DNA from: Desulfomicrobium orale DSM 12838
GTDB taxonomy: Bacteria > Desulfobacterota > Desulfovibrionia > Desulfovibrionales > Desulfomicrobiaceae
Length of the DNA stretch: 64,000 bases
Direction of reading: 5' to 3'
NCBI RefSeq assembly: GCF_001553625.1
Contig: NZ_CP014230.1
Coordinates: 1,612,001 to 1,676,000 of the forward strand
Each line of letters opens with the position of its first letter. The first letter of the stretch is position 1. This document shows, piece by piece, positions 56,025 to 63,314 of this stretch. Below the pieces are notes generated by a model, which worked only from the letters and a program-made list of their open reading frames with translations, was not told where the DNA came from and ran no database searches. The position numbers were made by a program, and so were the translations under genes.

Positions 56025-56975
56025 ATGTCGAGTCCGTTGCGCCATGTAAGCTGGGTTCTTTCCCTTGTGTTCCACATTCTGGTGATTGTGGGGGGGGCGT
56101 ATTTTGCCGCCGGAACCCATGTGAAGATCAATTTGGACAGGAAAATGTACGAGGTCAGTCTGGTCGGGGCGCCGAACAAGGGCAAGCCCGGAGCAAAAAG
56201 CGCGCTCCGGCCCTCGGCGCGGCAGGCGGACGCGTACAAGAAACCTCCGTCCAAGGCCGCTCCTGAAGCCAACCCTCTGCCTGAGCAGAAAAAACCCGAG
56301 AAGAAGACTACGCCTCCCGATACGGCCAAGGCCATCCCGCAGGAAACGGTGAATGCGACCAAGACGGCCGAGGTCAAGGAAAAAGAAAAGACCGAAGCCA
56401 AAAAAGAAGAGCCGAAAGCTGCCGAGGCCAAAAAGGATGCCGCCGCGCAGAACGCTACGGCCAAAAAGACGGAAAAACCGCAGAGCAAGGAAGATATTCT
56501 GGCCCAGGCCTTGAATGAGGCCAGCAAAACGGCGAAGAGCACCAAGGGAAAATCCGACGGGCCAGCCAAAAGCTCCAAGGGTGGTTCGAAGGATGCCCTG
56601 AAAGACGCGCTGGCCGATCTGGGCAAGGAAGTGGCCGGACGGGGACGCCAGGGTGACGGAACCGCCGAGGACGGAGACGGAACGGGCGAATCCTCCGGCA
56701 CCATCGAGGAATGGTACGCGACGCAGGTGGTCCGGGCCATCCGTCAGAACTGGCGTTTTCCCCGGCTTTCCAACGTGGTGCTGGCCACCAGACTGGAACT
56801 GCGCCTGAACAGGGCCGGAGAAATTCTGTCCTATCGCCAGCTCAGCGGGTCGGGCCGGGCGGATTTCGATTCTTCGGTGCAACGTGCCGTGGAAGACACC
56901 AAACGGCTGCCCCGGGTGCCCGAAAGCGTGGGCACGACCATCGTCATAACTTTCTATAACACAGACAACGAGTAG
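56025..56975 (+). CDS. tolA: TolA/TonB-type protein
   Basis: TolA connects the TolQR motor to TolB and Pal in the outer membrane. The 316 residues have a TM helix near the N-terminus (WVLSLVFHILVIVGGAYFA, residues ~9-27) and a long Lys/Ala/Glu/Pro-rich periplasmic stalk (about 50-220). A C-terminal domain follows (TIEEWYATQVVRAIRQNWRFP, then SSVQRAVEDTKRLPRVPESVG) resembling the TolA III / TonB C-terminal fold. It lies 144 bp after tolR and 9 bp before tolB. A run of eight G codes in frame for VGGA, unlike the broken runs elsewhere. Confidence 0.88.
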   Translation: MSSPLRHVSWVLSLVFHILVIVGGAYFAAGTHVKINLDRKMYEVSLVGAPNKGKPGAKSALRPSARQADAYKKPPSKAAPEANPLPEQKKPEKKTTPPDTAKAIPQETVNATKTAEVKEKEKTEAKKEEPKAAEAKKDAAAQNATAKKTEKPQSKEDILAQALNEASKTAKSTKGKSDGPAKSSKGGSKDALKDALADLGKEVAGRGRQGDGTAEDGDGTGESSGTIEEWYATQVVRAIRQNWRFPRLSNVVLATRLELRLNRAGEILSYRQLSGSGRADFDSSVQRAVEDTKRLPRVPESVGTTIVITFYNTDNE

Positions 56976-56984
56976 GAGGCTGTT

Positions 56985-58301
56985 TTGATCAGAACCGTTC
57001 TCGTTTTTATTGCGCTGTGCGCTTCAATTGTTTCCGCTTCGACTGCGGGGGCACTGAATATCGATATTTACGGCCCGGGTCAGTCCAGGGTCAATCTGTT
57101 CATCGCGGAGGCTCTTTCCAAAGACGGCGCAGGAGCCCTGAGCGCCATACCGGGCAACGCGCCGGCGGATCTGCAGCAGCGCATTCACGCGAATTGCGCA
57201 TTTCTGCCTTTCTTCACCATGCTTTCCGGCCGTGATATTGTCGGCGGTCCCAATCCCGGCGGATATTCCGGACAGAGCATCGATTTCAACAAGTTCAAGC
57301 TTTCCCGCGCGGACGTGCTGGTCACCGCGGCCTGGGCGCCGCGCCCCGGCGGGGTGGGCGAAGTGGAACTGCGCGCGTACGAGGTGTACACTGGGCGGCT
57401 TATCGTGGGCAAAGGCTACAGCGTGGACACGAGCCAGCAGGTGCCCGAAGCGGCCGCCAGATTCTGCGCGGACCTGATGGAAGCTCTCACCGGAAACGGC
57501 GATTTCTTCCGGTCCAATCTGGCCTTTGTCAAAAAGGAGGGCAACCGCAAGCAGATCTACATGTGCACGGCCCAGGGGCTCAATTTGCAGAAAGTGACCA
57601 ACCTCGACGGCATCTGTGTCAGTCCGGCCTGGTCCCATGACGGCCAGAAGCTGGCCTTTGTTTTTCTGGACAACAAGTTCCACAACCTCTGCATCTGGGA
57701 CAGGAGAGCCAGATCGCTGCAGAAGGTACGGCTGCCGGGAAATACCCTGATCGCTCCGGCGTTCACCAATGCGGGAACGGTGGCCATCAGTCTCGACATG
57801 CGCGGCAATCCGGACATTTATGAGCTCAGGCCGCAGCTTTCCGTGGGACGTGTCCTGGAAGAGAACTGGGGCATAGATATCGGCGCGGATTTCGACCGCT
57901 CCGGAAAGAAAATGGTGTTTGTCTCCAACAGGCTGGGAAATCCCCATGTCTTTCTGAAGAATCTTGCGTCCGGCGAAGTCCGGCGTGTGTCCATGAACGG
58001 AAAATACAACACCGGGCCAAGCATCAGCCCGGATGGCTCCCAAGTTGTTTTCGCACGGATGGTCAACGGACATCACAAGCTTTTTCTGGTGGATATCGCC
58101 TCGGGGCGGGAACGCCAGTTGACTTTCGGACCGAATAGTGATGAGGATCCCACATGGTCTCCTGATGGTTATTTCATAGCTTTTTCATCCAACAGATCGG
58201 GGAAGAAACAGTTGTATCTGACCACAAAGCATGGAGACGAACCAATTCTGATTCCAACCGGTCCCGGAGATGCAGAGGCGCCGGCCTGGGGGAAATTGTA
58301 A
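56985..58301 (+). CDS. tolB: Tol-Pal system periplasmic protein TolB
   Basis: TolB is the periplasmic beta-propeller that binds Pal. The 438 residues start with a Sec signal (IRTVLVFIALCASIVSASTAGA, cleavage probably after AGA). A two-domain layout follows: an N-terminal domain with a FVKKEGNRKQIY link, then a six-bladed propeller built from repeated segments such as VSPAWSHDGQKLAFV, ISPDGSQVVFARM and PTWSPDGYFIAFSSNRSG. The start is TTG at 56985, with GGAGG upstream. Confidence 0.95.
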   Translation: MIRTVLVFIALCASIVSASTAGALNIDIYGPGQSRVNLFIAEALSKDGAGALSAIPGNAPADLQQRIHANCAFLPFFTMLSGRDIVGGPNPGGYSGQSIDFNKFKLSRADVLVTAAWAPRPGGVGEVELRAYEVYTGRLIVGKGYSVDTSQQVPEAAARFCADLMEALTGNGDFFRSNLAFVKKEGNRKQIYMCTAQGLNLQKVTNLDGICVSPAWSHDGQKLAFVFLDNKFHNLCIWDRRARSLQKVRLPGNTLIAPAFTNAGTVAISLDMRGNPDIYELRPQLSVGRVLEENWGIDIGADFDRSGKKMVFVSNRLGNPHVFLKNLASGEVRRVSMNGKYNTGPSISPDGSQVVFARMVNGHHKLFLVDIASGRERQLTFGPNSDEDPTWSPDGYFIAFSSNRSGKKQLYLTTKHGDEPILIPTGPGDAEAPAWGKL

Positions 58302-58342
58302 TAGTGGCAAGGATTTGAATTTTTGTGTTAACGGAGGAAGTT

Positions 58343-58876
58343 ATGAGGAAGTTGAATGTTTTCGGGTTGATTGTGTTGGTGTTCTGCTTGGCTCTGGCCG
58401 GAGGCTGCTCCAAGAAAGTAGGCTCCACGCCTGCGGGCGGCATGGGTGCCGGTTCCGACTCCATGTCCGGACAGGGCGGCATGGGCGGAGATATGGACTC
58501 ACAGCGCCTTATGGAAATGCAGCGTCAGGCCATTGAAAAAATCAGCGCGGACAGAATTTATTTTGCCTTCGACTCCAACGAGCTGAGTCAGGAATCCCGC
58601 CAGATTCTGACCGAAAAGGTTGAGCTGCTGAAGGCCAATCCGTCTTTGAATCTGCTCATTGAGGGCCACTGCGACGAACGCGGCACCAACGAGTACAACT
58701 TGGCTCTGGGTGAACGCAGAGCTCGCGCGGCCTACGAATTCCTGGTGCTGATGGGCATCAGTTCCTCCAGACTGTCCATCATCAGCTATGGTGAAGAGTA
58801 TCCCGCCGTTCAGGGTGGAAACGAAGCCGCCTGGGCCAAGAACAGACGTGACGAGTTCAAGGCCAGCGCCAACTAA
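58343..58876 (+). CDS. pal: Peptidoglycan-associated lipoprotein Pal
   Basis: Pal anchors the outer membrane to peptidoglycan and binds TolB. The 177 residues have a lipoprotein signal ending LALAGGC, a Gly/Ser/Met-rich linker, and an OmpA-like domain (IYFAFDSNELSQESRQIL, LIEGHCDERGTNEYNLALGERRA, YGEEYPAVQGGNEAAWAKNRR). The ATG at 58343 has GGAGG 5 bases upstream; the in-frame start at 58325 lacks one. It is the last gene of the tol operon, followed by a terminator. Confidence 0.96.
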   Translation: MRKLNVFGLIVLVFCLALAGGCSKKVGSTPAGGMGAGSDSMSGQGGMGGDMDSQRLMEMQRQAIEKISADRIYFAFDSNELSQESRQILTEKVELLKANPSLNLLIEGHCDERGTNEYNLALGERRARAAYEFLVLMGISSSRLSIISYGEEYPAVQGGNEAAWAKNRRDEFKASAN

Positions 58877-58917
58877 AAGCTGCTTGGACAAACATCCTGA
58901 ATCCCAATGGGATGGAA

Positions 58918-58944
58918 GAAACCCTGCCTTTGGCGGGGTTTTTT
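58918..58944 (+). terminator. Rho-independent terminator after pal
   Basis: AACCCTGCC / GGCGGGGTT (one T-G pair) forms a 9-bp stem with a TTT loop, followed by four T residues. It lies about 42 bp after the pal stop. Confidence 0.85.
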
Positions 58945-59084
58945 CATGGTTTATCGTCAGGAACGAGAGAGTCGCCGGACTCCGCGCTGTCGTCTGATCT
59001 TGCGGACCCGGAGATCTTCCGTATCCTGTCCTCGTGGCTTCGCTTCCTGCGATGAGGAACTTTCTGTGCATGCTTTTTGCTTTA

Positions 59085-59097
59085 GGGTCATGCCTAG
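59085..59097. repeat. Orphan IS1595-type inverted-repeat end
   Basis: GGGTCATGCCTAG is identical to the outer ends of the two IS1595-family copies further right. It stands alone just left of the first IS5 element, with no transposase beside it. It marks an older or rearranged copy. Confidence 0.6.
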
Positions 59098-59939
59098 GCA
59101 CAGGCCTCATTAATTGAGATAGAAAATGACGGAAGCCGCGAGGCACAGAGCTGAAAAGAAGGTATGCGCGCAGCGGTCATAACGCATGGCAATTCTGCGC
59201 CAGTCCTTGATCCTGCCAAACATGATCTCGATCTTGTGCCGCTGTTTATACAGATCTTTATCGTACGGGCAGGGTCTCTTCCGGCTCCTTCTGGGCGGGA
59301 TGCAGGGCGTAATGCCTCTGGCGCACAGGGCGTCACGGAACCAGTCGGCGTCGTAACCACGGTCCGCCAGAAGCTCCCTGGCCTCAGGCAAAGCATCTAT
59401 GGCGTCCATAAGCAGGGCGGCTCCTTTGTAGTCGCTGACCTGGCCTTCTGTGAGCGTCATGGCCAGAGGCCTGCCGTGGCCGTCGCAAAGGGCATGGAGT
59501 TTGGAGTTCAGACCGCCCTTTGTGCGTCCGATGCAGCGGGAAAGAGCCCCTTTTTGAGCAAACTGGCGGCGGTTCGATGCGCCTTGAGGTGGGTTGCATC
59601 GATCATCAATCGTCCATCTTTTCCCGCTGTTTTTGCCAATTCGGTAAAAATATTGTTGAAGACGCCCATCCGGCTCCAACGCAAAAAACGATTGTACAGC
59701 GTCTTGTACGGGCCATACTCGCGCGGCGCGTCTTTCCACTGCAGGCCATGTTTGATGACATAAATGATGCCGCTTATGACTTTCCGGTCATCGACCCGCG
59801 GAATACCATGTGGACGTGGAAAGAAGGGCTTGATATGCTCCAGTTGTTCGGCAGAAAGGTAGAAAAGTTGGCTCATGGCGTCCTCCCTGAGCACAACTAA
59901 CCAACTTTCCTGATTTTTACAATTAATGAGGCCTGAGCC
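59097..59939 (-). mobile_element. IS5-family insertion sequence (IS427-like), first copy
   Basis: Near-perfect terminal inverted repeats (AGGCCTCATTAATTG at 59102-59116, CAATTAATGAGGCCT at 59920-59934, extending outward with one mismatch) bound an element of about 843 bp. CTAG-like flanks are on both sides. It encodes a transposase in two frames with a slippery A5G4 site, as in IS427-group elements. It sits in or beside an IS1595-type end. Confidence 0.85.
59110..59876 (-). CDS. IS5-family transposase, made by programmed frameshift (OrfAB)
   Basis: The first frame starts at the ATG at 59876 (GGGAGGACG upstream) with MSQLFYLSAEQLEHIKPFFPRPHG and includes MIDATHLKAHRTA (first Asp). Around the A5G4 tract (59547-59555) a -1 shift moves reading into the second frame. 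That frame has GRTKGGLNSKLHALCDGHGRPL, LLADRGYDADWF (second Asp) and YKQRHKIEIMFGRIKDWRRI (third Glu), and stops at 59110. This is the normal mode for IS427-type elements. The joined product should be about 255 residues. Confidence 0.88.
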
Positions 59940-59986
59940 TAGCCTGTCTATACTATTATCCTCTATTTTTATTCTATATAAAAATT

Positions 59987-60721
59987 GGGTCATGCCTAGT
60001 CCATGAGTCTCCATTCGACTATAAGGCTAGTCACGACAATGAAAAACAAGTATGCGAAGCGTTCAAGAATTTCAGAGGCCAAAGTCCGACAAATAGTGAA
60101 GCTGTTTGCCGTGGATTTGAATGCCCTGCAGATAGCTGAAATAGCCGGGGTAAATCGTAATACCGCGAACCGTTATCTGGCTGCTTTCCGAGAGAGGATT
60201 GCCCGGTTCTGCGAGGCGGAGTCTCCTGTTCAAGGCGAAGTTGAGGTTGATGAAAGCTATTTTGGCGCACGCCGCGTTAAAGGAGTCAGAGGCCGAGGAG
60301 CCGAGGGCAAAACCATTGTGTTCGGCTTATTCAAGCGTGAAGGTCGCGTTTATCCGAAATTGTCCCGGACTGTTCAAAAATCACCCTCCAAGGGATCATC
60401 CGGGGCCGCGTGAAACTTGAAAGCATTATTCACTCTGATGGCTGGCGCGGCTATGATGGTCTCGTAGACCTAGGCTACCAAAAACACTTCCGGGTTGAGC
60501 ATGGCAACAATGAATTTGCCAATAAAAACTCACACATTAACGGCATTGAGAGCTTCTGGACTTTTGCCAAAACACGACTTGTTCGTTTTAGGGGTTTGCC
60601 CAAGCACACTTTTTACTTTCATTTGAAAGAATGTGAATTTCGCTTTAACCATAGAAACGAAGATATTTATAAACTTCTGCTCAAAATGCTCAGAGAAAAT
60701 CCACTCAGCTAGGCATGACCC
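59987..60721 (+). mobile_element. IS1595-family element, copy A (transposase broken)
   Basis: The 13-bp inverted repeats GGGTCATGCCTAG (59987-59999) and CTAGGCATGACCC (60709-60721) bound an element nearly identical to copy B. The 8-bp flanks (TAAAAATT left, TAAATGTA right) do not match, so the target duplication has been lost by a later rearrangement. On the right it abuts a remnant of an ISXO2-like end. Confidence 0.9.
60003..60712 (+). pseudogene. IS1595-family transposase, one-base deletion
   Basis: The sequence is almost identical to the intact copy at 60883-61593. Near 60355 one A is missing (TTTATCCG instead of TTTATACCG), so the frame shifts after GRVY and stops near 60411. The rest of the gene continues in another frame to 60712. 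It differs from copy B at only three other bases. It cannot make full-length transposase unless read with a frameshift. Confidence 0.9.
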
Positions 60722-60734
60722 TAAATGTAAAATT

Positions 60735-60793
60735 AACTTGCTGTTTTTACAAATCTTTTTAGCCTATCAGATGCTATCCTGATGGTCTAGACC
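60735..60793. repeat. Remnant of an ISXO2-like element end
   Basis: The region matches the right end of the element at 42277-42997, including CCTGATGGTCTAGA and the AGCC...TCAGA stretch before it, at roughly 80% identity by eye. The rest of this older element is missing. Copy A seems to have inserted near its transposase start. Confidence 0.65.
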
Positions 60794-60866
60794 CTATATA
60801 ATTGTCATTATTTCAATCAATTTTAAAGAAATAACCCAAAGGATACAAAGAGAAATAAAAGAAGAT

Positions 60867-61602
60867 GGGTCATGCCTAGTCCATGAGTCTCCATTCGACT
60901 ATAAGGCTAGTCACGACAATGAAAAACAAGTATGCGAAGCGTTCAAGAATTTCAGAGGCCAAAGTCCGACAAATAGTGAAGCTGTTTGCCGTGGATTTGA
61001 ATGCCCTGCAGATAGCTGAAATAGCCGGGGTAAATCGTAATACCGCGAACCGTTATCTGGCTGCTTTCCGAGAGAGGATTGCCCGGTTCTGCGAGGCGGA
61101 GTCTCCTGTTCAAGGCGAAGTTGAGGTTGATGAAAGCTATTTTGGCGCACGCCGCGTTAAAGGAGTCAGAGGCCGAGGAGCCAAGGGCAAAACCATTGTG
61201 TTCGGCTTATTCAAGCGTGAAGGTCGCGTTTATACCGAAATTGTCCCGGACTGTTCAAAAATCACCCTCCAAGGGATCATCCGGGGCCGCGTGAAACTTG
61301 AAAGCATTATTCACTCTGATGGCTGGCGCGGCTATGATGGTCTCGTAGACCTAGGCTACCAAAAACACTTCCGGGTTGAGCATGGCAACAATGAATTTGC
61401 CAATAAAAACTCACACATTAACGGCATTGAGAGCTTCTGGGCTTTTGCCAAAACACGACTTGTTCGTTTTAGGGGTTTGCCCAAGCACACTTTTTACTTT
61501 CATTTGAAAGAATGTGAATTTCGCTTTAACCATAGAAACGAAGATAGTTATAAACTTCTGCTCAAAATGCTCAGAGAAAATCCACTCAGCTAGGCATGAC
61601 CC
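60867..61602 (+). mobile_element. IS1595-family element, copy B (intact)
   Basis: Inverted repeats GGGTCATGCCTAG (60867-60879) and CTAGGCATGACCC (61590-61602) have perfect 8-bp target duplications AAGAAGAT at 60859-60866 and 61603-61610. The duplication length fits IS1595. It is the cleanest insertion in the region and is probably recent. Confidence 0.96.
60883..61593 (+). CDS. IS1595-family transposase, copy B
   Basis: The 236-residue protein starts with an HTH-like region (VKLFAVDLNALQIAEIAGVNRNTANRYLAAF). It has the DDE-type domain: VEVDESYFGARRVKG, SIIHSDGWRGYDGLVDLG and HINGIESFWAFAKTRLVRFRG. An in-frame ATG at 60919 (MKNKYAK) is an alternative start. It is related to, but clearly different from, the transposase at 42281-42958. 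Confidence 0.93.
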   Translation: MSLHSTIRLVTTMKNKYAKRSRISEAKVRQIVKLFAVDLNALQIAEIAGVNRNTANRYLAAFRERIARFCEAESPVQGEVEVDESYFGARRVKGVRGRGAKGKTIVFGLFKREGRVYTEIVPDCSKITLQGIIRGRVKLESIIHSDGWRGYDGLVDLGYQKHFRVEHGNNEFANKNSHINGIESFWAFAKTRLVRFRGLPKHTFYFHLKECEFRFNHRNEDSYKLLLKMLRENPLS

Positions 61603-61649
61603 AAGAAGATATAGTTATAATCATCCAGCACTTTAGCCCATCGATACTA

Positions 61650-62481
61650 GGCAGTGCCGTCAAATTATTTCTGCCCACAACGAGATACACCTGATTTGCA
61701 CGGCGGCAAGGAAGGAGAGGCTTCGTTTTGCATAACGCGTGGCGATGCCACGCCATCTCTTGAGGTGAAGAAAGGCGTTCTCGACCAGGTGCCGTACACG
61801 GTACAGAGCTTTGTCGTAATCGCGCTGTTCCCTGCGATTCTTTTTGGGCGGGATGACGGGCTGGCAGCCGGACTCAACAGCCTTGTCTATAAGTTCATTG
61901 CTGTCATCTCCGCGATCAGCCAAAAGCATCTCCGCGCTCAAGCCGTCAATCAATGCACACGCTTCCTTGCAATCAGCTCTGGTACCTTCTGTAACAACAA
62001 CTCTGAGCGGCATACCATGCGCATCCACGGCCAGATGTATTTTGGTGTTGAGCCCCCTTTTGTACGGCTCATCGCCTGGTTGCCGCCAACCGCTCCGGCA
62101 GCATGGGGATGCACTTTGCAATGGCTCGCATCAATCATCAGCCACTCATAGTCAGGCTCAGCCATGAGCACCTCAAGGAGTTTTTCCCAAACACCCCGGT
62201 CACGCCAACGGCAAAACCGGCGATGGGTATTTTTCCAGTCCCCAAGGTCAGGAGGCAGATCACGCCATGGCGCTCCCGTCCGCAATATCCAGAACACCGC
62301 GTTAATAAACAGCCTGTTGTCTCCGGCCGGGCGACCAACGCTCCCCTTTTTGCCGGGGAGATGCGCCTGTATGTTTTCCCAAACCCTGTCAGAAATATCG
62401 TGTCGTCGATGTGCGTACATAGCCCCTCCCGTTATGCATGAAGAGATTTTACCAGATTATTCATAGTTTGACGACACTATC
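61650..62481 (-). mobile_element. IS5-family insertion sequence (IS1031/IS427-like), second copy
   Basis: Imperfect terminal inverted repeats (AGTGCCGTCAAATTAT near 61653 and ATAGTTTGACGACACTAT near 62463) bound a two-frame transposase. The flanks are short CTA-like repeats, so the exact ends are not certain. It is unrelated in detail to the first IS5 copy. It truncates the small membrane protein gene at 62477. Confidence 0.8.
61660..62420 (-). CDS. IS5-family transposase, made by programmed frameshift (second element)
   Basis: The first frame starts at 62420 with MYAHRRHDISDRVWENIQAHLPG, includes RTGAPWRDLPPDLGDW and MIDASHCKVHPHAAG (first Asp). At the A4G5 tract (62053-62061) a -1 shift leads into KRGLNTKIHLAVDAHGMPLR, MLLADRGDDSNELI (second Asp) and YRVRHLVENAFLHLKRWRGIATRY (third Glu), ending at 61660. 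LADRGDD is a slight variant of the usual LADRGYD. Confidence 0.85.
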
Positions 62482-62668
62482 TAAATAATATAAGAATAAA
62501 AATTAATATTAAGTATCCAGATAAACTTGATGATATCCCTAGTATGAAAAATAAAAATATATCTGCAATTCTATGATATTGAAGCATATCCATTAGAGCA
62601 TCTTTCCACCAAACTGACATCATGCATAAAATTACTGCTAGAACAGGTAGATAATATTTTGCTTTCAT
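62477..62668 (-). pseudogene. Small membrane protein cut off by an IS5 element
   Basis: The 63-residue open frame has two TM segments (YYLPVLAVILCMMSVWW and IADIFLFFILGISSSLSGYLILIFILILF) and is AT-rich. Its stop codon lies in the end of the second IS5 element, so the original 3' end is lost. Such small membrane proteins near Rhs tips are sometimes immunity proteins; here that is only a guess. Confidence 0.5.
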
Positions 62669-62903
62669 TATTACAGATGAAATTTAAAATACTCCATTCC
62701 TATTGAGTGGAATACTGGAAAAAATATTTTTTCAGAATTCATGTCACTTCACAGTGCATGTTTCGATGAAAGGAAATATTTTTAGCATTTTACGCTCAAG
62801 AATAAGTGTATACTAATAGAGAAACGCAATAATATCAAAAAAATCATAAAATATTTAGTATATCTATGAAAAAAGAGCTCCTAAAAAATAAAAAGCGACA
62901 TAT
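62669..62903. other. AT-rich non-coding stretch
   Basis: About 235 bp, AT-rich and with no gene I can support. Its base composition differs strongly from the rest of the window. Confidence 0.4.
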
Positions 62904-63308
62904 TTAATACTTGTTGTATGATTTTAGCGTTGCATTTTGGGCAATGCATTCTATTTTTGTCCCACTTGTAAAGAAAATTACTACATGTATTGCTCTATCT
63001 TGAGCGCTATATTTTTTCAACTCAGGAGTGTCTTGTTTGAAATCGATAAAATCGATAGAATCTCTTTGAATTCTATTACAAAATATATCAACAGCAATCC
63101 AATCACACCCGATAAACGCAAAGGTTGTATAGCCTTCGGTAGAAATAAAATCCGAATAATCGGATAATTTTTCGAGCTCATCTTTACAAAATATAACATC
63201 CAAACTCAGATCTGTTACACCATGGTCGTTTTGTGATATGTGTATTCCTAAAAAATCAGAATCGTGAACCGGCAAATCATAAATAGTTTCTTTATTAATC
63301 TCTTTCAT
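62904..63308 (-). CDS. Candidate immunity protein for the Rhs toxin
   Basis: The 134-residue, AT-rich gene starts 6 bp after the stop of the Rhs gene and is in the same direction. The protein is acidic and soluble (MKEINKETIYDLPVHDSDFLGIHIS, FIGCDWIAVDIFCNRIQRDSIDFIDFK), with no signal peptide, as expected of a cytosolic immunity protein. I do not recognise its family. An in-frame TTG at 63314 could be an alternative start. Its place right after the toxin tip is the main evidence. Confidence 0.6.
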   Translation of the reverse strand: MKEINKETIYDLPVHDSDFLGIHISQNDHGVTDLSLDVIFCKDELEKLSDYSDFISTEGYTTFAFIGCDWIAVDIFCNRIQRDSIDFIDFKQDTPELKKYSAQDRAIHVVIFFTSGTKIECIAQNATLKSYNKY

Positions 63309-63314
63309 GACCAA

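Noticed and set aside
59508-59739. A damaging frameshift in the first IS5 transposase.
   Set aside because: The two overlapping frames and the A5G4 slippery site are the normal OrfA/OrfB design of IS427-type elements; the same holds for the second IS5 copy.
59097-60721. A single composite transposon bounded by the orphan IS1595 end at 59085 and the right end of copy A.
   Set aside because: The outer 8-bp flanks (TTGCTTTA and TAAATGTA) do not match and copy A has its own left end, so independent insertions plus deletion explain it better.
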